Shown: positions 48,167-60,913 of the stretch, piece by piece
How the letters are laid out: every line of letters starts with the position of its first letter
Numbering within the stretch: position 1 is the first letter of the stretch
Source of the DNA: Galdieria partita
Taxonomy: Eukaryota; Rhodophyta; Bangiophyceae; Galdieriales; Galdieriaceae
Length of the DNA stretch: 64,000 nucleotides
Assembly (NCBI GenBank): GCA_025991245.1
Contig: BQMJ01000049.1
Coordinates: forward strand, 62,001 to 126,000
Direction of reading: 5' to 3'
Position numbers and translations under genes: made by a program
Notes under the pieces: generated by a model
The model's database searches: none
What the model was told of the DNA's origin: nothing
What the model saw: only the letters and a program-made list of their open reading frames with translations

Positions 48167-50980
48167 GAGGTCTCCTTAACGGGAGATTGCAATTTGGGCG
48201 CCAAAAGTGGACTGTCTGATAGCGGAAGCGGGTTTCGAATCCACTTTCAATTGATCGTCGAGTGACTTTGAAAAGAATTCTGAATTTTCGTTTTCATGAC
48301 TCAGAATTGATAAACGTCTGAGACAGAATTCTCCTGAATCAAGTCGCATTTATTGGAAGAATTCTATACTTGTACCGAAAGATGACACTAATCAATTTTG
48401 AACCCGTTCGTCAGTCTAGGGGTGACTCACTTGTACTGGTTCAGTGGTTCCGATGGGAAGGGAGACTAATGGAAAATTCAACTGTTTTAGTTAACTTTTT
48501 ACGAAGGAACTCAGATATATTCTTGGCCTGAAAAGAAAATCTTGCCTTAAAGTTTCTTCTCGAGGTAGTAGAGATGATGATATGGATGGTGGTACTAGTA
48601 GGGAGTATAATTATGAGACATGCAATGTCCCCAAAATTTTTCTTCTCTTCTATAATGTGAAGACTTCTTTCAGTAGTTTCATCACCCTGTCAACCAATGA
48701 ATATCGAGCTTTCACTTCCCCTTTGTGCCTACGATCTTTGTCAATTTATGAACATCGTAACATTTTGATCTCTTCAACTTACTAAGCTTCTCTTTGAAGT
48801 TTGATTGATTGGAACTTTTCTCAGTGGTGCAAAGTTGACTTGAACTCTTTTTATCGTCAACTCTGGTTACCGTTCTGCTTTCAAGAAGTCTTCCCGAAAT
48901 GAACAGAAGAGAAGATTCTTGAATTTAATGTGACTGAAATTGAAATCGACATACTTCTGTTTCATTCATCTGCATGCATTTGAGAAAAGAAATCCTCAAG
49001 TTGTACATTATTTAAAGTCTTTGTCGAAATTAACTACAATCTTCCACTTTCCCCTATCTATAGACAACATGTTTCCTGTGTTTCGTTCCATCATAACGCT
49101 GGTTTACAAACTAAATTTGAAGATTCATTATATCTCAAATTATTCGAATTTATATTGTTTGGTTGGAAAATGTGCTCATATACAAACTCTTTGAAGATAA
49201 TTCAATGAGAGAAACCCAAATTGTATAAACGAGCTCGTTTCCAACAAAGAAAGATATAAGAACATGAATTCAAGCACACAGCGATTCGAGGGTCACAAAA
49301 CCCCAGTTTGTCTTTTGGATATCAAATTGCACCAGCTGAGTGCGAGAAAAGGTTTCTCGCGACTCTATCCAGTTTCTGTGAAATCAACCAAATGGAACAA
49401 AGACGAAATAGTCCCAGAAACAAATTTTAGAGCAATCTGCAAATATCTTTAACGTTTTCAGTCGACAGATTTGTCGTCAATAACTTTCTCAAGATATCAT
49501 TCGAAAGTTGAACTTACACGCAGGTTTCCCGTATCATTAAGAGATAATTTCCAAGTCTAAACTCTAGTTACTACTGTATCTACAAGTATTAACAAACGTT
49601 TCCATTTTGCAGTGAAATCGAATGAGACACCACATTCCCTTCTTATATTATGGAAGCCTCTTCTAAAAATAGATCATTGGAATTTTGAAATGACTCATAA
49701 TCGAATGCTTGAGTCTGCATTCGAATTCTGATTTATACATTAAAGTCAAACTTCAACCAAATCGCTGCAGTTCAGAAGTTTGTTTACCAGAGTTTTCCAC
49801 AAAAGTTGAAGAGTTCAAAATCCTAACATAACTGCATTTCATATGCCGCCTTCTCGCAATATGACAAAAGGGAAGATGTGAATTCTTTTGTAAGAATGAG
49901 TAGTCTATTCCACATTTTCTTTTGAGAGGAAGCCTTCTATATCTTCAGATGAAATCATTTCGAACCTACTTTTCCCCGTATAGTCATGAAAAGGGATTGC
50001 AATAATCAATATTTAGGTTCTCTTTGAAATTTGAATGCAAGTCAATTGTTAAACGTTCTAGTATTTGGATGGGAGCTACTGTGTCGCCCCATTGTAATTT
50101 TAGAAACATCCATTGTGGACAGTTCACGGCCTAAGTAATCTTTGAAGTGTTTTATAGAAACGACCAACTTCAAATCCGAGTGGACACTTGAATTAATAGC
50201 ATATTAAATCACAGATAGAAAGACGAAAATGAAACATAAGAACGACAAAAACGCATGAAGGAAACAGATTTCCAATATCGAAAAAACCAACGAAGAACGT
50301 ATTCTCAATTGGGATCTTTTCTCTCTCTCCTTTCGCAGCTTTTTTGTATTTGTCTCTCTCCTCCTATACTCCACATTATATCTTCCATTGCTATCAAATC
50401 CTCCTTTTCCCAACCATATTTATTATGATTTGATCACTATCATCCGAGTTCATTGGTAGCAATAATGATAATAATGGGAATACAGCCAATTAGCAAGAGT
50501 TAGTTTTAAGCCAAAATCGTAGGATATCATAATCATTCCCACAAACGTTATCCATATGCGCTTCTCGCATTTGAGTCAACGGTTGAACGTTTCTTCACAG
50601 AGTTGACTTCTCTACAATAAGAGATATGTCCCAAATATGTTAACGGTTTTTAGTATGAGAGTCAGATTGTACGATCGAATGCATAGCACAGGACTTTTTG
50701 TTGGCTTTTACTAAACATTAACTTGATAGGAAAGAGTAAAGCTTGAAGGGGCGGATAAGAGTTTCTCGTTGCTGCCAAACTAAGTAGTAAAGAAAATGGC
50801 GTAGAACACAAGAGTACTAAAGTGTGTCTCAAAGGGAAATTGGAAAGAAGGTTGAACACGTAATTTTCTCAGTCAAACTAAGACAATGTTGTCAAATTAC
50901 TGGACCACTTCAAGATTCACCGGAGCAGTGATACGCGGTGAATTTTGTTGGTTTTGCTTTCAACAATGCTTGTTTGGAAA
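48167..50980. other. gene-poor 2.8 kb, no gene seen
   Basis: The first long stretch without genes in the window. It lies between the ClpX start and the transketolase relic. Only short open frames on both strands, none with a recognisable motif. No tRNA, no tandem array and no terminal repeats that I can see. Confidence 0.6.
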
Positions 50981-53262
50981 ACGTCCCATTTTCACGACAA
51001 TTTCTCTGAGAATTTGCAAAGGCTTCGAAGACTATCAAAACGGGTTTTGCCACACAAACAACGTTATCAGCAGTAAACCCAAAATATTTCAGCAAGTCCT
51101 TTCCTCTTCCGGAAAGACCGAATCTGTCAGTAGTCACAATTGTTCTGCCTACCAAGAGTAGCTTATAAGCATCCTTTTGTACCAGAAGATGCTGTCGCTA
51201 CCTTTCGCAGCCAAAAAGAGCGGCAGCTTCCGTTACAAGTCCTTAAGGAATTTTAGATGGGAAAACCGAATTTGGGTACTTTTAATTCTGCTGCGAGAAA
51301 AGCGCTAGACACGGGAAAGGTACAACACGGATATTTCTTCCTTCTTCTCTGAGAATTCCTGCTGCTGTTTCTACTATTTCAACTTCTGAACCACTCCCTT
51401 TCAGTATTCAATTTGTCCTCCGTACTGGTTTTGTGTTATCACTAAAAATATAGGCTCCTTTAGAAGCACCTTCTATGGAGGAATCTTTTATTTTGGTAGC
51501 TTTTGCTGAGACAGCACAAGGGTACTAGGTGTTTCTTTGGATTCGAGAGCAGTAATATATGTTGTTGAATTTTCTCTGAGATCAGCTGGCCTTATTATTT
51601 GAATATTTGGCATCACGCGAAAAAGAGCAAGATATTCATCAACGGGTTGATATGTAGGGCCGTCTTGTCCCATTGCTATTGAAGCGTATATTATGATATG
51701 AATAACTGCCGCCTGTGATAGAGCGACAAGTCTTATGAAAGGGAGTATGAAGTCTAAAACAAATGAAGGTTGATAGAAACGGTCGCAAAGCAGTTTTGTG
51801 TAGATACAAACCGTTGGATATGGCGGCTATTGCATGCTCACGGACTCCAGTAGTTGATATGAGTCGGTTCTTCCAGGTGCTTGGAAGAATGCCGTTAGGA
51901 CTGTTCGGCTTAAATTGTGATGCGAGTTCTGGATATTTCTTTCGATAGTTTACGAATTTCTCGTTCCATGTTTCTTCTAACTTTTCTCAACTTACTGTTT
52001 GAGTTGAAGTAGATTAGTTAATGTTGCTTACCATGTCTTCTATGATATAGTAATACATCTGAAGGGATTTCAAACTCTCCAGATGACCACTGAAGGCTTT
52101 GTCTAGTTCTTATTACTTCTTTACCTAGTGATGCTCCATGAACGGCTGCACTCTTTGCCTTATTAGGAGAGCTGCAGCCTATAGTGGTATGTACACGTAT
52201 CAACGAAATTATCATGAACTTGCTTTGCGGGCTGAGTAGCATTGTAAATGCCCTCTTAATTGAAGTCACCATGTTGCACAGTCACAACATACCATCCCTG
52301 AGTATGGAATCTCTTTTCAACATCTTCTGAAAATTTACAACTAATATTTCCTTCGCGAGTAATATAATTGTCATAGATAGCATTCAACTTGTCCAACTGG
52401 AGGTGACCCACCAGAGAACATGCTTCATAAAGTATCCCTTCCATTATAAATCTATCTCCCATCAAGGCATAAGTACAATGATCTATCAAGCTACATTCAG
52501 ATTTATTGAAAACTGGTGCCAGGTGTGCCTGAGCAGTCGCTTAACCCTAAGGAAGTTGCTATTCCTAATATGTTATCTCGCCATGGCTTTCTCTGCCCTG
52601 GAATATTTTGCTGCTCAGCTTGTTCTAATGGACCTTTAGTTATCTCGACAACAGCTGTTTCAATGTCTCAGGATGCCCAGGATTACATGCATGTATTTGC
52701 CTGAAACGCTTCAAGTCTTTTGATGTGACACTCTGATATCCGCAAAGGTACAACATAGAATGTATCAATTCGGATACATGACCATTTGATAACACAAAGC
52801 GAGCTCTATTTATCCAGAATGGATTATTGGGGTTGCATTGAAGGAACCTATGAAAGCAATCTTTCGCAATTTGCTAGCTTTTGTTTACAGAGTCATTCTT
52901 ACTTGTCAAATGGAACATGAGCAACTCGCCCTATTCCCTTTGGGGTTCCAGGATGTTGCACTTCTGCATTCTCAGTTGTATCAACTGCAAGAAATCGTAT
53001 AGTATTGATGCTCAAACCATTTAGTTGTTTTTGGGCTTGAAGCATTCTTTTCGGATACCTCCGAAACCATTATTGCTCGAGATATTGTGGGATATCTTCT
53101 ATTATGGTGTTCACCAGTAAACCTTTTGAGTGAATAAAGTGTTTTTGAATTGCTTTCTGAAAGCCCAATTATGTCGTCTGTTGACTGGTAAGAATGACAC
53201 TTCATTTTCTCGCTCATTTTCAATGAGCGTTCAATCGAAAGCAACTTGGTTGGAAACAACAT
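50981..53262 (-). pseudogene. Decayed transketolase copy
   Basis: A near full-length transketolase relic. Blocks in order, from high to low coordinates: a possible transit-peptide-like start (53262-53050); INTIRFLAVDTTENA (52990); NPNNPFWINRARFVLSNGH (52820); LIDHCTYALMGDRFIMEG (52470), the thiamine-diphosphate region; YDNYITREGN (52370); MGQDGPTYQPVDEYLA with IIRPADLRE (51660-51580), from the pyrimidine-binding domain; and RFGLSGRGKDLLKYFGFTA (51120), near the C-terminus. The blocks lie in several frames with stops between them, so no full protein can be made. A gtaag...ag segment at about 52855-52905 falls between two blocks like a retained intron, pointing to DNA-level duplication rather than retroposition. 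Confidence 0.88.
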
Positions 53263-54457
53263 ATGAGACCATCTAAGCTATCATTCTTCAGTGTATTGTT
53301 GGTACAATTGTCTTGTCCCGTTTCATGTTAAAATAACCCCCAAAAATCCACCAAAAGTAATCAAAAGATTTGAATGAATAATGTATTGCTGCTTCCAAGA
53401 ATTGAATTGAAATTGTGTGTTTGACTGGGAAACTCAATAGCATTGTGAGTTTGAAGTGTTCCAACTTTTGTCAGACCCGGTTTCTATGATTATTTAATGT
53501 ACTAGTGTGTTGCATAGGCTCTATAGTACCTCCGACTGACTGTAGAATAGGAACAGAGGGTTCCACGACAATGTAAAACTCCTTCATGGACACGAATTTC
53601 TTATCCAAATTTTGTCGTTGCCCTCAACTTTGAAGCTTTTTTGTAACTCTTCATAATTTTTTTTACATTTTCATATCATTCCAAAGCAATATCTTATGAT
53701 TAGACCACAAGTTCTGTCTGTACTTTTCTGAACTATATCGTTTTTACAGTCACTTTAGCCACTCACTTTTTATACAAATTAATGTCAAGGATACTTTAGA
53801 ATTTTTTTTATAATGGACATCATCTTGTTTTACATTCCTTGTCATGTTCTTTGTTGATTGAGGTTACTGTCCTTGTTTAACAAAACAAAAAAGGGAAGCA
53901 CAACAGACGTTCTAAAACAAAAACCACAGTTTAGGTGGATAATCGTAGTTCGACGCAATACGAATGGTTGAAAATTGCATTCATTGTTGAATTATGCAAA
54001 TAATTATTATATGAAGATTAGCATGCAATAAATGACTTTCACAAGATAAATTTCCACTACTGCATAGAGAAAAAGCTTATGGGGCCTCCTTCGCCTGAGT
54101 CTTGGCCGTTGTGCTGCTTTCTATAACGATTGGTTACTTTCGTGGAATCAATTCTACCTCGCATCTTACAAATGCTACAATGAATTTGCTATACCACTTA
54201 TAAATGCTCATGAAAATATAAAATAAATTTCCTTGACCTTTTTTGCTTCACCATTGCTTAGGACCATAATGGGTGATTGTGAAATTCATTTCTTTCAGTG
54301 TTCCCAGTTGAGGTTTAGTGAAGAATTTTGATTTGCCTGGTACCATTCGATACTGTAGTAAAGTTTGTATTGCATGTTTCTTAATGTTGGCTTGAGATGT
54401 TGAATCGAATAGAAATGAGAACTAATCTTTGTGATTTCATTGCATTTAAGTTTACCT
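53263..54457. other. AT-rich, no gene seen
   Basis: About 1.2 kb between the transketolase relic and the zinc-finger gene. It contains poly-T and poly-A runs and no coding stretch that I recognise. Short open frames only. Confidence 0.55.
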
Positions 54458-55240
54458 TTATTCTTGTTGTTTATCCAATAAACTTCGAATATGTCTCCTT
54501 ATGTTGGTTTTTTGATATGTCCTGCACTGTGAGTTCGCAGGACAAATACCGAGACAGTGACTGCAGAAAAATTTATTTCTTGCAAGCATGCAAGGAGGCA
54601 CACTGGGTTGCCTTAAATAATAGCGATGAATGCAAAATTGGCATATAGACTTGCGACATCTGTGATACCATCTGTTGAAACATGGCATCAAGTAGGCTCT
54701 GGAAGAGCTTCTGTTGCATATGTGACACCATCGAGATGGATTTTGAGTTTTATAAGCTCTTTCTATGCCCTTTCTGTAAGAAGCAGGAATATATTTACTC
54801 ATTTCTAAAGAGACTGCTGTCTCATTGAACTTGTATGGTCTGCCTCTCTGTCCCTTGCTTATCATCTCTTGTCTGTCTCGAAGACTTCGTTTGCTCTCTT
54901 GTTTTCCATGCTCATCGCTTCCGTCGTCACTGTCTTTTGCAATCGGGTAGCTTATCAAACTACTGGATTCTGGAGATTCGTAGAATTGTATCTTCAGGAA
55001 GGCATCTTTCTCTGTATCCTCACTGTCATACTGTAAAAGTGAACTGTCCAAATCTGAAAAGGAACTATGACCATTTGTTTCCATTAAAAAAGAGTCATAT
55101 GGCATTGAAGAAAGCTCGCTTGAGCTAGCAGACAAAGAAAATCGAGCCCATGGAGGTTCCTCCTCAACAACACTACTCATAGAAGCCTCCAAAGCATCGT
55201 CAAACTGGCATTCTTGTTCCAAACTCTGTTGCAAGTTCAT
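54458..55240 (-). CDS. Cysteine-rich zinc-finger protein (zf-4CXXC_R1/CDCA7-like)
   Basis: A 260-residue open frame with an intact reading in a region otherwise full of relics. The N-terminal 150 residues are acidic and Ser-rich. GQRGRPYKFNETAV is a short GRP-type basic patch. The C-terminal part has the cysteine pattern WCHICNRSS, CRKSICQFCIHRYY, FFCSHCLGICPANSQCR and a final YQKTN. Paired CxxC motifs ending in CxxCxGxCxxxxxCR recall the CDCA7-type 4CxxC_R1 domain, which in animals and plants binds hemimethylated or nucleosomal DNA with the HELLS/DDM1 remodeller. Spacing differs from true CDCA7, so this may be a divergent, lineage-specific group. Upstream exons beyond 55240 are possible. Confidence 0.6.
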   Translation of the reverse strand: MNLQQSLEQECQFDDALEASMSSVVEEEPPWARFSLSASSSELSSMPYDSFLMETNGHSSFSDLDSSLLQYDSEDTEKDAFLKIQFYESPESSSLISYPIAKDSDDGSDEHGKQESKRSLRDRQEMISKGQRGRPYKFNETAVSLEMSKYIPASYRKGIERAYKTQNPSRWCHICNRSSSRAYLMPCFNRWYHRCRKSICQFCIHRYYLRQPSVPPCMLARNKFFCSHCLGICPANSQCRTYQKTNIRRHIRSLLDKQQE

Positions 55241-56714
55241 TTGAAAGTGTGAAGAGTTCTACTGAAGTGGTTCGGTAAGAAACTCACAGCTCAATCAGAA
55301 TCTGAGTCAAATAAGCGTTTTAGAGGAGTACCTACAAAATTCAGATCCAGTAATGGGAGCTGTTCTTGTCCCTTGGTCAATTGTTTCTATCACGTAAACG
55401 TATTTGTTTGGCTTTAATTCATAATTTCTACATTTGATTCAATCCTTCAGATTGCCGATACAATGATCCCAATCATTGTTGTTTGCACAGAAGGAATTGA
55501 TGAATTTTCAGCAAGACTTTTTCCCAGAGTGGAAAATCAAAGGAAAGCAGTTTGAAATATAAAGGTTACATATGCTTTATACCAAGCTTGTGTCGCTGAT
55601 GTTGAACATGATATTGTTAGTTATAGCTGAGATGTTAAACCGGTAAATGGCCAAGAAGTCTCTAACTTGTTTGACCAAGATCAGTATCTTGGCTTGGGTA
55701 AACTTATACTCAACTCAATCCTAGTAGGAGCTATTTTGGGTTAAGCTTTTCCAAATTCCAATCGACTCTGTTGGTAGAAAACTGTATCGCCTTCTTACCT
55801 GCTTCCAGTGAGATTTTTTATTTCAAGTTTCTGTGCTACTTTTGGAGTAAATTGTGCTTTCTTGCAACACTTGTTTGTCTTTGGTAATTTGTAGAAGTTT
55901 CTTATGCTCATCAACTAGCTGGTTGGTTTTGTACGCAGCCTTAGTGATCTGTGTCAACCGCAGGAATTAGTTCATTCTCTGGACTATGATGGTAGAGCCT
56001 TGAATCTCGATCATTCTATGAATTCAAAAAATTGATAAAGATTTATATTTCCACGATTGTTGATGAAGCCAGTCGAAAACATATTGGTTACATCGAGATT
56101 TTAGGGTCATGAATCTTTTTTCGACAAGTTACCTGCGCTACTCCAAAAAAGACAAAGCTTTATGCTGCAAATGCTAGATCATGACAAAGGTCTTGTTGTA
56201 TAATTGAGGTGAAACTTTGGGGTTTTCCATCTTCCAACAAGAGATGTCACTTTGCAGTCTTGGCTAAAGGATACTGAGAAAAATTGTATCGCCAAAATGT
56301 AGAATTTTTAAAGGGAAGTATATATAAAAATTTATTTTTGACTCTTTGTTCTTTATCGAAGCCAATTCTAGGAGGCAGCTGTCCACAATATCAAGTGAAA
56401 TATTCATGTTCACTGCATCCAGTTGATCGATATTTCGATGATACTCTTATTGACCCTATGATGGATTGAACGACAATTGCGGTGTGGTTATGTGTTTAAC
56501 AATCCAACAAATGTATGAAATAAATTTTAAACACGAGTATTGCAAACTTCAATAAAGTTGCTTATATTTTATTGTTCCTTGTTTGATCACTTTCAATGCA
56601 CAACGGGAAATTCATAGGATACTCATTACATCGAATAAAGCATTCAGTGTTCAAATTTGACTGAAAATCTTTGCAAATGGCAAGGATTCTTCTTTTTTTA
56701 GCTGATTGATATAC
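55241..56714. other. about 1.5 kb with decayed coding-like stretches
   Basis: On the plus strand at about 55440-55760 there are open pieces such as MIPIIVVCTEGIDEFSARLF and VNGQEVSNLFDQDQYLGLGK, broken by stops. A further piece at 56340-56470 has PVDRYFDDTLIDPMMD. These look like old exons of one or more genes that I cannot name. Confidence 0.35.
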
Positions 56715-57110
56715 TCACTTATCCACTCCCGTTAACTTTGGCAATATAAAATAATATCCAACGTTTAGAAAGGCCACATACCGACCACCTCTTATGATAA
56801 AGAAGTGACTCCGATATATTTCTTTTCGTGTAAGAACAGACACTGGATGCAAGTATTTCACTTTCTGCAGTCTCAATTTTCTACAATAATATAGGCTCAA
56901 CTTGTAATTCAACTTGATAACCTTGAGAACCGGGCTTTATAACTCGAATAGCATTCACAAGTTGTGAAATACAACACTCGCTTCCTTCAAAATCGTGTTC
57001 AACATTAGAGCTACAGTAATTCTGATTTGAGAACAAAGATATTGATAATTGAAAAACTGTATGGACCATTCTTTACAAGGCAAGCTCTTGTAATAGATAA
57101 AATCCGATCG
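56715..57110 (-). pseudogene. Fragment of the second nuclease-like module (toxin-like family), fossil
   Basis: A short stretch with VHTVFQLSISLFS lines up with WHIYFFQVSISSFY of the copies at 60.9 and 63 kb. It is clearly broken and partial (several breaks). It is the most decayed of three copies in the window and sits downstream of the NTPase-nuclease gene on the same strand. Confidence 0.5.
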
Positions 57111-57498
57111 AGGAAAGTTTGATGGCATAAAACTATCAGAATAAAGAATAAATCTAAAGAATATAAAACTTTAAGAAAAATATTTTAGCTATAGCTCAGT
57201 TGGAAAATCACAGCTACAAATGCAGTCAATCAGGTGACCATTCAATAAAGTAGATAAACGACAGATTGGCATCCACTTCCTTTGGAGATTTGTAAGGTGA
57301 AACACATATAAAACGAACTTTGTCCGAACAATCTATACCATTAGGATCTCTCGCTACTACTCTTGAAAGTTCTGAAGCAACTTTCTTCCTTCGAGAATTT
57401 CCTCATCTTCAAGTTCACTTTTCACTTGTTCACAAATTCATCAAATCGTAATACTGCTAGTATATAGAAGAGATGATCTTCGTGTACTCGAATAATTC

Positions 57499-59970
57499 TC
57501 AATAATTTTTCATCGACTCTACTTCGATTATTTTCAACAACACTATGCAATAGTGTCGCATATCACTAGCACACTCTTCAGGAATCAAGGCACTTTCCAT
57601 TAAGAACTTTTGCCAATCAAAGTCTATAAAAGATTGTGTTGGTACATGCATACTTTTTCCAGTATTCACAGCTGCCATTGGTGTTTGCTCTCTTCCAGAC
57701 TTAAAAGAAACTTGTTGCACAGAACTCGGAGCAGAAATAGTAGACTCTCCTCTCGTATATTCAACCACCATAAGATTTGTATCTGCAAGTGAACGCACCG
57801 GTGAAACATATTCATTGGACATGAACTCGAAGATTGATCTGCACCATTCTGAAAACTCTTCCCTAAACTTTCCGCGACTCGCCAAACCAATTTTATTCAA
57901 CGCCTCAATATTTTCTTTTCCTAAGAATTTTTCAAGATTACTTGGGAAACAATGACAAATTGCAATCTTAAAAGCGATGGACTGGTTGCTTCACTGCTCT
58001 GAGAAACATTTTCATTCGTCAAGTAGTTGACATCTTCAACAATATTGCTTTCATTATCAGGAAATAGTACAGATTGATCTTAATGAGTGCAAACCACCAC
58101 AAACTGAAAACAAAGTCGAATAGATGAACAAGGATATTCAAAGACTTGAAGAGTCCCTTGAAAAACTTGTCTGCTTCCTTGTCAACATGTCTTCTTGACA
58201 GTTCGTTTTCGTAATAAAATTTGAATTGAAATCCAACAACATAACGTGTTTGTCTATTCTGAAGTACAAAATATGCATCAGGACCACTAGAATTGCTATC
58301 TTTAGTAATAAAAATATCACAATGTCGCAAATGTTTTCGACAATAATCATCGAATGAAAAAGAGACATCTTTCAAGATTGGTAGAGTATAAGGTACAGTT
58401 GATTCCTTCGAATATGAAACATTGTCAAGTTCAATAAAAGAACCTTTAAAAATTCCTGGAATAACAGAATGCACAATACAAGAGGAATTAGAGTAAAGAC
58501 TTGTTAATAATCGAAATCGTAAGATATTCATAAATACAAATTCAAAGAAAACTTCTTTTACCATTGAAGTGTCCGAAATATATCCAAAATTTGACAAAGG
58601 CAAAAGCTTCGTTACTTCACGCAAGAACGGATTTTCACTATGAGCTTTCAATATAAACTCACAACAACCAATCTTGAATTGACTATTCGAACCAACGACT
58701 TCAGTTTCAATGAATTCAGAGTAAAACCCAAAACTTGCAACCAAGTCTATCAAATAAGTCTTCGTCCCACAAAGAGTAATTGCAAAGTTATTTGGAAAAA
58801 CAGTTCCAAGCTGATGATTTAAAAGGACAAATTGATATCTAAGAAGAGTGGAAGAATCTACTCTCTCCGGAACAATAAAAGTTGCTGAATATCTCTCTAC
58901 ATCCCCAAAGACGCTGTCCAACAAACTTTCCATATTGCTATCATTGATAATAGGATAAGCTACCGTTTTCACTTTAGCTAAGAGTGCTAGTAACGTGTTT
59001 TTTAGAATCAATGGAATTCCTCCAGTCTTCCTCTTCAACAATTCTACAAAGCGATCTTGCAAGTCATCTAAACATAAAAACCAATCCTTCAACTTCTTGC
59101 CACCATAGATGAAAAGGTTCAAATAATCTTCAATATTCTTGAGGTTAAAAGGATTCAACTGCAACATACGCAGGACCACTTTACTCGAACGAGCATCACT
59201 CAAACGAGCTGAGATTTCTGCGGTACGACCAGCCAAATACAAAATTACTTTTCCCGTATCAAGAAAAGGACGTATCTCCTGGAAGAAATTGCGAAAAGGG
59301 ACATATTTCGGATCGTGTTCTTCAACTTGCATCTCAGTAAGTTCGCCATAGTGTTTGCTAAGAGCACTTATTTCACTCAGTTCATCAATCATCAAAAACA
59401 AATACTGCTTCTGAAAATGTTGAAGAAGGTACCCGATAAAGGCAGAAAGTGTCGGCTGCTCCATTGTTGCGTCAGTGAATCTAACGGTTTCGTTTGTAGT
59501 TTTGCCATTGCCCTCGGCAGCTGCCCAAGCTATATTGAACGACAAGGCTTTACGAAACTCAGGATACGGAGCGTCAGGAAAAGAGCTTCCCAGTTTCAAG
59601 ACAACTGACAATGTGTTTTCTGCAAAGTGTTTCCAAGAGATTTGCGGAGCACTCTGGAGGGAGGCATCGGAACAAGTGTCTAGTTGTTGAAAAACTTCTT
59701 CATTGGAACGCTCACGTTGAGCAAAGATATGTAAATAAGCCAAGAACTGTTGTCCTAGAAAAGTTTTGCCTGCTCCGTAGATATGGGGGCAAAACAGCAC
59801 GCCGGACGAGTTAACAAAGTTCCACCATATTCCGTTGTCGTAAACTGGGAGAGGAAAGTCTCTATGATGGCCTTTACATCCTCTTCTCTGTCAATTTGTG
59901 GTTCTATCACACGAAACATATTCAAAGACTCGAAACAGCCTTCAAATGGCTTTGTCAAATTACAAAGCAA
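57499..59970 (-). CDS. P-loop NTPase plus PD-(D/E)XK-type nuclease, Crinkler/RHS-like (toxin-like effector class)
   Basis: A minus-strand gene, the best-preserved member of the cluster. The N-terminal block (about 59970-59800) leads into a P-loop NTPase with Walker A GAGKTFLG and Walker B YLFLMIDELSEI, and a later basic sensor YLAGRTAEI. Helical regions follow. Near 58.2-58.4 kb comes HCDIFITK, then GPDAYFVL and VVGFQFKF: the Asp and the Q-x-K of a PD-(D/E)XK restriction-like nuclease. NTPase followed by such a nuclease is the architecture described for eukaryotic CR (Crinkler-RHS) effectors. A downstream block (57900-57499) with DWQKFLMESALIPEECA may be a SAM-like end. The region looks mostly whole, with about two interruptions that may be introns or decay. 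Family assignment rests on motif order only. Confidence 0.6.
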
Positions 59971-60913
59971 TCAATGATTTGTCATTATTTTCAAGTGTGG
60001 AAATGAGTGTAGTAGTTGAAGAGTTTCTAGTTAGTTATGAAGTTGAATTAGGAACATTAGTTGCTTTAATTTTAGTTGGTTTCTTTTTCAATTTGTTAAT
60101 TGGAGTTTTACTTTCAACCTTGAGCTCCAATTGTTCAATTGCTTTCGTAAACTCTAAGGAACTTTTCTTCTGGTTGTTTGGACAACAAGATAAAGTAACA
60201 TGTGCTACATAGCAAAACTTTCAACTGGAGAAAGAAACCATATTTTAGAACAGCGATTCAGAAAGAGCAAATTCCTATCGCTGTGGTTTAAAACACAACT
60301 GAGAAGAGACATATGTGTTCTGATAGTGTACAAAATAGACTTTATAGAATTTAGTCATATTGCAATTGGCATATGTCATTAACTATTGCTTTGAACATAA
60401 GACTATGTCAGTGTATTTCCTTATAAGCAAAGCCCTCAGAATACTTTTAGCTTAGAGAAAGGCTATTCCATCGATACTTTGGTTCATCCTTGAAGATTCT
60501 TATATCTAGCCGACTTTATATGAAAGCATCCTGGAAACCTTCTACCTGATATTCTGGCTCATAGCTACATGTCTCTAGTTTGAGTGGATCTGGTATAAAC
60601 GAAAATTATGTAGAGCTGGCTAAACCAAATAAAGATACACGTTCTTCCAAAGTTTATTTTTTCATAATAGTATGAATCGTTTCTAATCAAAGCTTCTACT
60701 GATGCTTTTATTTTGAATCAATTGTTTATCTAATTCAGCTTCTTGTTTTCAGAATGGATCACCACTGGCTTTATCTTCTCTTCATATGAAATATGAAGCA
60801 AATACTTGCGACTCGACATAAGACTCAATATTCAAGATTGTATATTTATCCCAGCCCTTTGGTGAGATAATAAAACTTGAGAAATGCTGCTCTTATCAAT
60901 GGTTTGTACAATA
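59971..60913. other. upstream flank of the NTPase-nuclease gene; duplicated segment
   Basis: No firm gene. The part at about 60130-60240 recurs at about 61980-62090 in the same orientation with clear but imperfect similarity, so the flank was duplicated together with the family. A plus-strand open frame at 60002-60212 encodes a hydrophobic peptide, but nothing marks it as a gene. Confidence 0.5.

Noticed and set aside
57185-57245. A tRNA-like D-arm string (tagctcagttgg) that could mark a tRNA or a permuted tRNA half
   Set aside because: No matching D-stem closure, anticodon arm or T-arm (ggttcaa-type) nearby in either order.
60002-60212. Plus-strand hydrophobic frame of about 70 residues upstream of the NTPase gene
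   Set aside because: Lies in a duplicated flank; the second copy does not keep the frame open, so it is probably chance.
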